A stretch of 12,475 bases of DNA from JBBRVP01 sp038246785 (GTDB lineage: Bacteria; Actinomycetota; Actinomycetes; Jiangellales; Jiangellaceae), in assembly GCA_038246785.1 (NCBI GenBank), contig JBBRVP010000060.1, forward strand, positions 1 to 12,475. The letters are read 5' to 3'. A program made the translations under genes and the position numbers. Each line of letters begins with the position of its first letter. Positions within the stretch are counted from its first letter, which is position 1. Below are positions 1-6,609 of this stretch, piece after piece. The notes below the pieces were generated by a model. It was not told the DNA's origin. It searched no databases and saw only the letters and a program-made list of their open reading frames with translations.

Positions 1-2
1 CG

Positions 3-22
3 GCCTGGCGTGTCGGCCAGGC
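3..22. terminator. Short hairpin at the left edge of the window
   Basis: A 7-bp perfect stem, GCCTGGC (3-9) against GCCAGGC (16-22), encloses a 6-nt loop. No T-run follows, so it is not a canonical intrinsic terminator. It could end an upstream gene outside the window or mark the 5' side of the gene starting at about 81. It is a chance-compatible length in such GC-rich DNA. Confidence 0.25.
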
Positions 23-66
23 GTTCCACTCGAGGCGGGTGGGGGGTGGGACGGTGCGCGCGCCCG

Positions 67-72
67 TAGGCT
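67..72 (+). promoter_or_regulatory. -10-like hexamer TAGGCT before the carotenoid desaturase paralogue
   Basis: TAGGCT fits the actinobacterial -10 consensus TAnnnT and lies 8 nt before the GTG at 81. A transcript starting 7-8 nt after it would begin at or next to that GTG, giving a leaderless mRNA. This is the main reason for choosing the GTG at 81. No convincing -35 box is visible. Confidence 0.4.
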
Positions 73-80
73 CGCCGGTC

Positions 81-1604
81 GTGGCGCGGGTGGTGGTGGT
101 GGGGGCCGGGATGGGCGGGCTGGCCGTCGCCGTGCGGCTGGCCCGTCAGCGCCACGAGGTCATCGTGTGCGAGCAGGCCCCGAAGGTGGGCGGCAAGGTC
201 GGGTCGTTCACGCGCGAGGGCTTCACCTTCGACACCGGCCCGTCACTGCTCACCCTGCCGGCGGTCTACCGCGACCTGTGGCGCAAGACCGGGCGGGCGC
301 TCGAGCGCGAGCTGGAGCTCGTGCCGGTCGACCCGGTGTGCCACTACCGCTTCGCCGACGGCACCGAGGTCGACGTCCCCAACGCCTCGCGCGCCGGCGT
401 ACGCCGGGCCTTCGACGGCGCCTTCGGCTCCGGCGCGGGTGAGCAGTGGGACGCCTTCCTCGACCGGGCGGGCGCGATCTGGGAGGTGACACGCGGCCCG
501 TTCCTCGAGTCGCCGCTTGACGGCCCGCGCACGCTCGCGGCGTACTCCCGTGACCTGCGCGCGCTCCGCACCGTCGCCCCCTGGCAGTCGCTGCGCTCGC
601 TCGGCGCGAGCTACCTGCGCGACCCGCGACTGCGCACCTTCCTCGACCGCTACGCCACCTACACCGGGTCCGACCCGCGGCGAGCCCCGGCGGCGCTGGC
701 GACGGTGCCCTACGTCGAGCAGCAGTTCGGGGCCTGGTACGTGCCCGGGGGCCTGCGCCGCCTCGCCGAGGCCCTGCACCAGCGGGCCGTCCTGCGCGGT
801 GCCCGCATCCGGACCGGGGCCGACGTTGATGAGGTGCTGGTCGAGCGCGGGCGGGCTGCCGGCGTACGCCTGGCCGGCGGCGAGGTCATCTCCGCCGACG
901 TCGTCGTCGCCAACGCCGACGCCGCCCATCTCTACCGCGACCTGCTCCGCACGCCGCTGGCCGACCAGGCTCGTGCGCAGCTGCGGCGGGCGACGCCCTC
1001 GCTCGCCGGCTTCGTCCTGCTGCTCGCCGTCCGCGGCCGCACCCCAGGACTGCGCCATCACACGGTGCTCTTCGCTGGGCGCTCCCCGGCCGACTACGAC
1101 GACGAGTTCGACTCCGTGTTCGGCACCGGGCCGCACCGTGGACGCCCGCGGCCGTGTCCCGATCCGACGGTCTACGTCAGCGCCCCAGACGACCCGGCGA
1201 TGCGCCCCGACGACGACGGCGAGGCCTGGTTCGTGCTCGTCAACGCACCCCGGCACTCCCCCGCCGACCCGTCGGGCGGCGTCGACTGGACGGCGCCGGG
1301 CATCGCCGAGGGCTACGCCGACCAGATCCTCGCCGTCATGGCCCAGCGCGGCCTCGACGTACGCGACCGGCTGCTGTGGCGGGAGGTCCGTACCCCGGCC
1401 GACCTCGAGCGAGACACCCGCAGCGTGGGCGGCGCGATCTACGGCTCGTCGTCCAACGGCGCGCGCTCGGCGTTCCTGCGCCCGGCCAACCGGTCGCCGG
1501 TGCCGGGGCTCTTCCTCGTCGGCGGCTCGTCGCACCCCGGCGGCGGGCTGCCGCTCGTCGGCATGTCCGCGGCGATCGTCGCCGACCTCGTCGGCCCGGC
1601 CTAG
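81..1604 (+). CDS. CrtI-superfamily carotenoid desaturase/oxidase (FAD-dependent)
   Basis: This is an FAD/NAD(P)-dependent amine-oxidase-fold enzyme of the phytoene desaturase superfamily (CrtI/CrtN/CrtD/CrtP), 507 aa from the GTG at 81. The dinucleotide-binding motif GAGMGG is at residues 8-13, followed by the acidic residue of ICE at the end of beta-2 and a KVGGKVGSF segment typical of the family. FDTGPSLLTLP lies in the early FAD domain. The C-terminus (about 477-507) carries LFLVGGSSHPGGGLPLVGMS, the family's C-terminal FAD-binding signature. Its HPGGGLP form resembles CrtD/CrtP-like members more than the GTVPGVGVP form of the CrtI at 8718. The substrate is unresolved: 3,4-desaturation of an acyclic carotenoid or terminal oxidation are both possible. 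Alternative starts are GTG 39 and GTG 54; GTG 54 has a weak GGGGGGTG about 5 nt upstream. GTG 81 is preferred because it puts the Rossmann motif at the usual distance from the N-terminus and follows TAGGCT. The frame is open to the window edge. Confidence 0.85.
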   Translation: MARVVVVGAGMGGLAVAVRLARQRHEVIVCEQAPKVGGKVGSFTREGFTFDTGPSLLTLPAVYRDLWRKTGRALERELELVPVDPVCHYRFADGTEVDVPNASRAGVRRAFDGAFGSGAGEQWDAFLDRAGAIWEVTRGPFLESPLDGPRTLAAYSRDLRALRTVAPWQSLRSLGASYLRDPRLRTFLDRYATYTGSDPRRAPAALATVPYVEQQFGAWYVPGGLRRLAEALHQRAVLRGARIRTGADVDEVLVERGRAAGVRLAGGEVISADVVVANADAAHLYRDLLRTPLADQARAQLRRATPSLAGFVLLLAVRGRTPGLRHHTVLFAGRSPADYDDEFDSVFGTGPHRGRPRPCPDPTVYVSAPDDPAMRPDDDGEAWFVLVNAPRHSPADPSGGVDWTAPGIAEGYADQILAVMAQRGLDVRDRLLWREVRTPADLERDTRSVGGAIYGSSSNGARSAFLRPANRSPVPGLFLVGGSSHPGGGLPLVGMSAAIVADLVGPA

Positions 1605-1618
1605 CGCGCCCGCACCTC

Positions 1619-1733
1619 GATCAGTCAGGCCGTGGCGGGGCTCCAGCCGCGTCAGGGCCTGACACATCTGGCCCCGAGGCGACCAGTCAGGCCGTGGCGG
1701 GGCTCCAGCCGCGTTTCGCCCTGACTGATCCGG
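1619..1733. repeat. Tandem pair of about 52-bp imperfect palindromes between convergent genes
   Basis: An identical 31-bp block occurs at 1622-1652 and 1684-1714, a 62-bp period, and similarity continues to about 1671 and 1733. Each copy folds on itself. In copy 1 TCAGGC (1625-1630) pairs with GCCTGA (1657-1662). In copy 2 CAGTCAGG (1684-1691) pairs with CCTGACTG (1720-1727). Inside copy 1 CGTGGC pairs with GCCGCG through one G-T wobble, around the loop GGGGCTCCA; copy 2 repeats this. The outer ends also match across the whole pair: GATCAGTCAGG (1619-1629) is the exact reverse complement of CCTGACTGATC (1720-1730). It lies between the stop of a plus-strand gene (1604) and the stop of a minus-strand gene (1807), so it may act as a bidirectional transcription stop, though there is no T-run. 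It may equally be a genome-wide REP-like repeat. Confidence 0.8.
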
Positions 1734-1800
1734 GGTGGGGGGCCGCCAGCGGGGTGGGGGGCGCCAGCGGGGTGGGGGCGCCAGCGGGGCGGGAGCGGGA
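1732..1800. repeat. G-rich tandem repeat, 17-19 bp units
   Basis: Three successive units (1732-1750, 1751-1768, 1769-1785) share the form GGGGTGGGGG-gcgccagc with lengths 19, 18 and 17 bp, shrinking by one base each. A degenerate fourth (1786-1800) follows. The plus strand carries many runs of four or more Gs close together, so it could form a G-quadruplex. It ends 6 bp before the stop codon of the minus-strand S9 peptidase gene, within its 3' untranslated region. Confidence 0.75.
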
Positions 1801-1806
1801 GCCGCA

Positions 1807-3849
1807 TCAGCGAAGCAGCTCCGGCACCTCCCACGCCTGCCCGAGCACGTGCTCGCCGAGGAAGCCCAGCACCACCTCGTACCAGATCGTCGCGTGCCGG
1901 GGCGTGAGCACCCAGTGGTTCTCGTCGGGGAAGTACAGAAAGCGGTGCGGCAGCGACCCGTCGGGCTGCTTGGACCGGCTGGCGAGGTCCCACCACAGCC
2001 GCAGCCCCTCACCGATCGGCACCCGGTAGTCCTTGTCGCCGTGCACGACGAGCATCGGCGTGACGATGGCGTCGGCGTGGCGGTGCGGGCTGTTGGCCAG
2101 CGCCATCTCCGGGGTCATCTCGCGCGACCAGTACCACGACGCATCGGTCGTCGGGCCGAACTGGTCGAGCGCCCACAGGCTGGCATGGCTGACGATCGCG
2201 CGGAAGCGGTCGGTGTGCCCGGCCACCCAGTTGGCCATGTAGCCGCCGAACGACCCACCCATCGCCGCAGTTCGCTCGGCGTCGAGGTCCGGGCGCGCCA
2301 GTGCGGCGTCGGTCATCGTCATGAGGTCGGTGTACGGCGCTCCGCCCCACGACCCCCAACCCCGGCGCACCACCTCCCGCCCGTAGCCCGTCGACAGCGC
2401 CGGGTCGGGCATCAGCACCGCCCAGCCGCGGGCTGCCATGAGCCACGGGTTCCACCGCCAGGACCAGTTGTTCGACGACGCGAGCGGGCCGCCGTGGATC
2501 CACAGCACTGTCGGGGCCGGAGCCTCGGCCGACGCGCCGTCGGGCAACACGAGCCACGCACGGAGCGCGGTGCCGTCCTCGGCGGTGGCCGTGACCTCCT
2601 CCAGCCGGCCCGGGAGCGGCAGCGGGTCGACCGGGCCACGGAGGTGGACCGGCTGCTGGCCGGGCGTCGAGGCGTCGAGCCGCACCGGGGCCGGCGCCGC
2701 GTCGACGGCGCTGCGCAACGCGTAGACGGCCGAGCCGTCGACGGCGACCGCAAGCTCGGTGTAGGCGCCGGCGTCACCGGTGAGCCGGGTCACGGCGCCG
2801 GTGGCCTCGTCCACGCGGAACACCGGGGAAGCCCCCTCCTCGTCGGCGACCGCGAGCACGGCCGATCCGTCGGCGCTCCAGCGCGGACCGTGCGGCCAGC
2901 GGTCCCAGCCGGGGGCGAGGTCGCGCGGCTGGCCGCCGGAGAGCGGCACGACGACCAGGGTCAGGTCCGGCGGCTCGTACGGCGTCGACAGTGACTCGCG
3001 GACGGCCACCACCTGGCTGCCGTCCGGAGAGATGCGCGGGTCGGCGTACTCGTGGCGCTCGTCGTCCAGGAGCGGGCGCTGCTCGCCGGTTGCGGTGTCG
3101 ATGGCGACCAGCGTCGAGCGCAGCGTGCCGCCCGGACCGGGCCGCAGCCAGGTCGTCACGACCGTAGCCCCGTCGGCGGAGACGTCGTAGCCGGCCTCGA
3201 ACAGCGCGGCCCCGGGCGCGGGCGTGAGGTCGCGGAGCTCGAGCCGTTCGTCCGCGCCGGAACCGGAGGTCCGGCCGGCGAGCAGCCGCGGCGCATCCGG
3301 GCCGAGGTCGTGGTCCCAGTAGCGGACGGGGTAGCCGGTGTGCAGGATCGCCGACACTTTGGCTTCCTTGCGGGCTTTCCGCCGCCCCTCCTCGTCCTCG
3401 GCGGTGATCGACGAGGGCAGCGTCATCGACGCGACGACGACGGTGCCGGCGTCGCGGGCGACCACCGGGCCGCCGACCCCTCCGGCGCGCTTGGCGACGA
3501 CCCGGGCCTCACCGCCGCCGGCCGGCAACAGCCACAGCGCCGGCGGCGCGTCGTCGTCGGACCCGGCGTCGGCGTCGGGATCGGGGCGGGCGGAGCCGAA
3601 CAGCACACCGCCGTCGGGCAGGAAGGCCACGCCCGACTCGCCCTTGGCCGAGCGGGTGAGCCGGCGCGCGGGCTGCTCCCCGGCCGGGTCGACCTCCCAC
3701 ACCGCGTTGACCCACCGCGTGCGCTTGGGGTCGAGGGTGGCCACCGTGGTCACGAGCCGCGAGCCGTCGGGGGCCAGCGCCAGCCCGGCGACCCGGGGCT
3801 GCGCCTGATAGCTGTCGAGGTCGGCGTAGGGGTATGCGTCGTCGGTCAT
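1807..3849 (-). CDS. S9-family serine peptidase (prolyl oligopeptidase / acylaminoacyl-peptidase type)
   Basis: This 680-aa protein has the usual two-domain build of the S9 family. The N-terminal part (about 1-420) has repeating short strands with DGS/DGA turns (ALAPDGSR, RISPDGSQ, RWSADGSA) expected of a seven-bladed beta-propeller. The C-terminal part (about 440-680) is an alpha/beta hydrolase. Catalytic residues can be placed: Ser533 in GGSFGGYM, Asp607 in HGDKDYRVP and His645 in DENHW. HGGP near residue 460 is the oxyanion region. There is no signal peptide, so it should act in the cytoplasm on short peptides or acyl-peptides; the exact substrate is unknown. The ATG start lies 18 bp after the stop of the glycosyltransferase gene upstream on the same strand. 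A CACACT hexamer 6 nt before the ATG could give it its own leaderless transcript. The family match is strong; a role in carotenoid or lipid metabolism is not implied. Confidence 0.92.
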   Translation of the reverse strand: MTDDAYPYADLDSYQAQPRVAGLALAPDGSRLVTTVATLDPKRTRWVNAVWEVDPAGEQPARRLTRSAKGESGVAFLPDGGVLFGSARPDPDADAGSDDDAPPALWLLPAGGGEARVVAKRAGGVGGPVVARDAGTVVVASMTLPSSITAEDEEGRRKARKEAKVSAILHTGYPVRYWDHDLGPDAPRLLAGRTSGSGADERLELRDLTPAPGAALFEAGYDVSADGATVVTTWLRPGPGGTLRSTLVAIDTATGEQRPLLDDERHEYADPRISPDGSQVVAVRESLSTPYEPPDLTLVVVPLSGGQPRDLAPGWDRWPHGPRWSADGSAVLAVADEEGASPVFRVDEATGAVTRLTGDAGAYTELAVAVDGSAVYALRSAVDAAPAPVRLDASTPGQQPVHLRGPVDPLPLPGRLEEVTATAEDGTALRAWLVLPDGASAEAPAPTVLWIHGGPLASSNNWSWRWNPWLMAARGWAVLMPDPALSTGYGREVVRRGWGSWGGAPYTDLMTMTDAALARPDLDAERTAAMGGSFGGYMANWVAGHTDRFRAIVSHASLWALDQFGPTTDASWYWSREMTPEMALANSPHRHADAIVTPMLVVHGDKDYRVPIGEGLRLWWDLASRSKQPDGSLPHRFLYFPDENHWVLTPRHATIWYEVVLGFLGEHVLGQAWEVPELLR

Positions 3850-3855
3850 GCCGGC

Positions 3856-3861
3856 AGTGTG
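3856..3861 (-). promoter_or_regulatory. Possible -10 hexamer CACACT for the S9 peptidase gene
   Basis: On the minus strand CACACT is followed by GCCGGC and then the ATG at 3849. The xAnnnT-N6-ATG arrangement matches that of the other starts in this window. It lies in the 18-bp gap after the glycosyltransferase gene, so the peptidase may be transcribed both with the operon and alone. The first T of the consensus is missing. Confidence 0.25.
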
Positions 3862-3867
3862 CCCCGC

Positions 3868-5256
3868 TCACCCGGCGGAATGGACCGGCCCCCGCGCGTC
3901 CCGGACCAGCGCCCCGGCCGCGGCCACCAGGCATACGCCGGCGCACAACGCCAGCGGTGGCACCAGGACCAGGTAGTAGCGCTGCCACGGCAGCGGGTTG
4001 GCGAGCAGCGCCAGCGCGGTGAGCAGCGTCCAGGCGGCCAGCCCCGCCGCCGCGGCCCGCTCCACCGGCAGCCGCCGCCGGTCCCCCGCCCGCACCGCCG
4101 CCATGGCGAGGCCGCCGGCGGCGACCAGCGTGACCGCGGCGCCCAGCCAGCGCCCGAGCTGGACACCCGACAGCCACGACCGCTGGTACGCGGCAGCCTC
4201 TCGCGCCCACGCGCCGCTGCGCTCGACGGCAGCGAAGGTGAGGCTCTCGTGCAGCTGGAGGTCTGCGGCGAAGGGCTGCCGCACCACCGCGGCCAACCGC
4301 TCGGGCGGCGTCATCGGCGCTCCCGGATCGGTGCGCTCCTGGACGCTCACCGTCCCCGCGCGGTCGACGAGCAGCTGCGCGACCCGCTCCCACGGCGCCC
4401 CCCACATCGCCGGCGACAGGACCGTCCAGAGCAGCGCCGCGCCGGTCGCCGCCGCCGCCAGGCCGCCGAGCACAGGTCGCCGCCGCCCTCCGGGCGGGCG
4501 CGGCGCGAGCACCAGCGCGCCGAGGACCCACACCCAGGCCGCCACCAGCAGGATCGCCGCCGTCTGCTTGGCCAGCATCGCCAGCGCCGCGGTCACCGCC
4601 AGCAGCACCCAGCGGCGCCGGCGCACGGGCGCGCCCGCCGCGACGGTTGCGGCGATGCCCGCCGCCACCAGCAGCGCCGCCAGCCCGAAGAACATCAGCG
4701 AGCCCTCCATGGTGGCTCGCCGCACGCCGAGCAGCACCGGTGGGGAGGTGGCGAACAGGCTGCTGCCGACGTACGCCACGGCCCGCCCCCCCACCCGACG
4801 CCCGAGCGCGAAGAGCACCGCGACCGCCCCCGCGCCGAGCATCGCGGACCCGGCGCGCGCGGCGACCAGCAGGTGCTCGGGCGGTCGGCGCCCGGCGGCG
4901 ACGTTGGCGTCGTAGGACGCCTTCCAGTTCCAGCCCGGGTAACCCGGCAGCTCCGCCGGCGTGCCGCCGGCCAGCGCCCAGCCGGCGGCGACCGTGTAGC
5001 GGTTGATGCCGCCGTTGATGATCCGCAGCTGGTCGTCGAACGCCCGGCCGTGGCCGGGCAGCAGCGCGGCCGGGTCGTGCACGAGCCGCCAGCCGTCGCG
5101 CGCGGTGTAGGCCTGGCGCGCCTCGTCGCCGTGGAACGGCGCGAGGGCGGTGCCGGCGAGCACGTACGCGGCGAGCAGCAGCACCCAGCCGACGTCGACC
5201 CAGCGCGGGAGCCGCCGGCGAGTACCGCGGAGCCCGGTGGGCGGGCGCTCAGCCAC
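3868..5256 (-). CDS. GT-C membrane glycosyltransferase (PMT/ArnT, GT39-like)
   Basis: A polytopic membrane protein of 462 aa from the chosen GTG. A basic N-terminus is followed by a first membrane segment at about 20-38, and then the first outer loop begins with GDEA (residues 43-46). An acidic pair at this position is the hallmark of GT-C enzymes that take sugars from polyprenyl-phosphate donors (protein O-mannosyltransferases, ArnT). Many further hydrophobic stretches follow (for example VLFALGRRVGG, LLVAAWVWVLGALVLA and a C-terminal LALCAGVCLVAAAGALV), consistent with about 10 or more segments. The likely role is transfer of a sugar from a lipid carrier to a protein, lipid or wall glycan on the outer face; the acceptor cannot be told. 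GTG 5256 overlaps the upstream phosphatidyltransferase stop by 8 bp. GTG 5298 would add 14 residues with a 50-bp overlap and is less likely. The polyprenyl donor links it loosely to the isoprenoid genes next door. Confidence 0.75.
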   Translation of the reverse strand: MAERPPTGLRGTRRRLPRWVDVGWVLLLAAYVLAGTALAPFHGDEARQAYTARDGWRLVHDPAALLPGHGRAFDDQLRIINGGINRYTVAAGWALAGGTPAELPGYPGWNWKASYDANVAAGRRPPEHLLVAARAGSAMLGAGAVAVLFALGRRVGGRAVAYVGSSLFATSPPVLLGVRRATMEGSLMFFGLAALLVAAGIAATVAAGAPVRRRRWVLLAVTAALAMLAKQTAAILLVAAWVWVLGALVLAPRPPGGRRRPVLGGLAAAATGAALLWTVLSPAMWGAPWERVAQLLVDRAGTVSVQERTDPGAPMTPPERLAAVVRQPFAADLQLHESLTFAAVERSGAWAREAAAYQRSWLSGVQLGRWLGAAVTLVAAGGLAMAAVRAGDRRRLPVERAAAAGLAAWTLLTALALLANPLPWQRYYLVLVPPLALCAGVCLVAAAGALVRDARGPVHSAG

Positions 5257-5932
5257 CGGTGGAGACCGGGCCGGCAAGCCGGCGGCGCAGTGTGGCACCG
5301 AGCTGGACGTTGCCGACCGCCCCGAGACCCACCCAGGCGGCCGCGCCGGCGGTCGCCCAGTCCGCGGCGCGGCCGGCGAACAGCCCGGCGCCGACCAGGA
5401 AGGCGGCGGTGGTGATCACGCGGGTGGGCCGCTCCCAGACGGTGACCACACCCACCTCGGACATGCCACCGGCGGCCGCACGCGCCCGGGCGTACTCCTG
5501 CACGCCCATCAGCGAACCGCCCACCACGGCGAGCCACCCGGGCGCTCCGAGCACCCACAGGGCGAGCAGGTAGAGCCCGTCGCAGACCCGGTCGACGACG
5601 GAGTCCAAGACGTAGCCCCACCGCGACACCCGGTCGCTGAGCACCGCGACCGCACCGTCGAGGTTGTCCCCGAAGCCGCTGAGCACGACCACGAGCGCGG
5701 CCAGCAGCGGCCACCGGCCGCCCGCCGCGGCGAGCCCGACCGCGCCGAGCGTGACGAGCAGGCCGGCCAGCGTGAGCAGGTCGGGCGCGACGCCGGCCCG
5801 GGCCAGCGGCCGCGCGACCTGGTAGGTCCAGCCGAGCCAGGTGCGCACCATCCACGACGAGCGCGGGTCGTAGCCTCCGTGCAGGGAGGCCCAGCGCGCG
5901 AAGTAGCCGTCCCGGTCCGGCACCGCCGTCAC
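5249..5932 (-). CDS. CDP-alcohol phosphatidyltransferase family membrane enzyme
   Basis: A 227-aa integral membrane protein with the CDP-alcohol phosphotransferase signature. This family joins a CDP-activated lipid or alcohol to an acceptor alcohol (for example glycerol phosphate, inositol phosphate or serine). The aspartates of the motif are all present: D89, D92-G93, G106, D110 and D114. The AR pair usual in the first half of the motif is AV here (A96-V97). VAPDLLTLAG (48-57) matches the VTPNxLT segment in front of the motif. Several hydrophobic helices surround it (about 54-70, 76-87, 117-140, 172-205). The start is a GTG at 5932 that overlaps the upstream SIMPL gene's stop as GTGA; a longer in-frame reading upstream is a shadow. 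The acceptor alcohol cannot be assigned. Candidates are phosphatidylglycerol-phosphate, phosphatidylinositol-phosphate or an unusual head group. Confidence 0.85.
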   Translation of the reverse strand: MTAVPDRDGYFARWASLHGGYDPRSSWMVRTWLGWTYQVARPLARAGVAPDLLTLAGLLVTLGAVGLAAAGGRWPLLAALVVVLSGFGDNLDGAVAVLSDRVSRWGYVLDSVVDRVCDGLYLLALWVLGAPGWLAVVGGSLMGVQEYARARAAAGGMSEVGVVTVWERPTRVITTAAFLVGAGLFAGRAADWATAGAAAWVGLGAVGNVQLGATLRRRLAGPVSTGG

Positions 5933-6609
5933 GACCGCGGCACTGTCCCTGAGATCGGTGGCCCGCTGGACGAGGCCGCCCAGTCCCACGACACGGTGAC
6001 GGCGGCCCGCACCTCCTGCTCGCCGGCGTCGACCGGCACGGGCTCGGCCGAGGCGACCATGGCGTACGCCCGGCCGACCGGCACCGGCGCCGACGCGTCG
6101 ACCTCGACGACCTCGCGGACGGCGCCGAGCGGGCGCCCGGCCAGCGCCGCGAGCTGCTCGGCGCGGGCCTGGGCGTCGCGGAAGGCCGCCTCGCGCGCCG
6201 TGGCGCGCAGCGCGGTCGGGTCGGAGTGCGCGAAAGACAGCCCGTTGCTGCGCCCGCTGTCGCCGGCCGCCGCCAGCGCCGTGGCGAGCAGCCGGCCGGC
6301 CGCGGCCAGCTCCCGCACGGTGGCCTGCAGCCCCAGCCGGGTCGTGTGCCGCACCGGTCCACGGCCGGTGGGGCCGTTGTCGGACCACAGCGCCGTCTCG
6401 GTGGTGCGCAGGTCGGTCTCGGCGACGCCGCCCTGGACCAGCGCGGACCGCATCGCACTCACCCCCGCCGAGGCGCGCTCGAGCGCGTCGGACACCGACC
6501 CCGCGCTCGCCTCCGCCGCCAGCGCCAGGCGTACGACGTCCGGCGCGGCCGCCGCGCCGCCGTGCCCGCTCACGGTGACCCCCGCCGACGCCTCGGCCAG
6601 CTCGGTCAC
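5929..6609 (-). CDS. SIMPL-domain (DUF541) protein, cytoplasmic form
   Basis: A 226-aa protein of the SIMPL/DUF541 family, whose members are named after a mouse signalling protein and mostly lack a known bacterial function. Seen in the sequence: VTVSGHGGA at the start with PDVVRLALAAEA shortly after, a central LGLQATVREL segment, AFRDAQARAEQLAALAGRPLGAVREVVE in the helix region, and PVDAGEQEVRAAVTVSW near the end. These are the conserved blocks of the family. Many bacterial members are exported, but this one has no signal peptide or membrane segment, so it is probably cytoplasmic. The GTG start at 6609 overlaps the metF stop as GTGA, and its own stop overlaps the next gene as GTGA. It is therefore translated in step with metF and the phosphatidyltransferase. 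No specific function can be given. Confidence 0.8.
   Translation of the reverse strand: MTELAEASAGVTVSGHGGAAAAPDVVRLALAAEASAGSVSDALERASAGVSAMRSALVQGGVAETDLRTTETALWSDNGPTGRGPVRHTTRLGLQATVRELAAAGRLLATALAAAGDSGRSNGLSFAHSDPTALRATAREAAFRDAQARAEQLAALAGRPLGAVREVVEVDASAPVPVGRAYAMVASAEPVPVDAGEQEVRAAVTVSWDWAASSSGPPISGTVPRS

Noticed and set aside
243..2012. Long minus-strand open frame (589 codons) opposite the desaturase paralogue
   Set aside because: It is antisense to a clear FAD enzyme, gives an Arg/Gly/Ala-rich low-complexity product without motifs, and runs through the intergenic palindromes. Long antisense frames are expected at this GC content.
3052..5415. 787-codon plus-strand open frame
   Set aside because: It covers parts of three minus-strand genes with good family motifs. 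Its product is Arg/Gln/Pro/His-rich with no recognisable domain.
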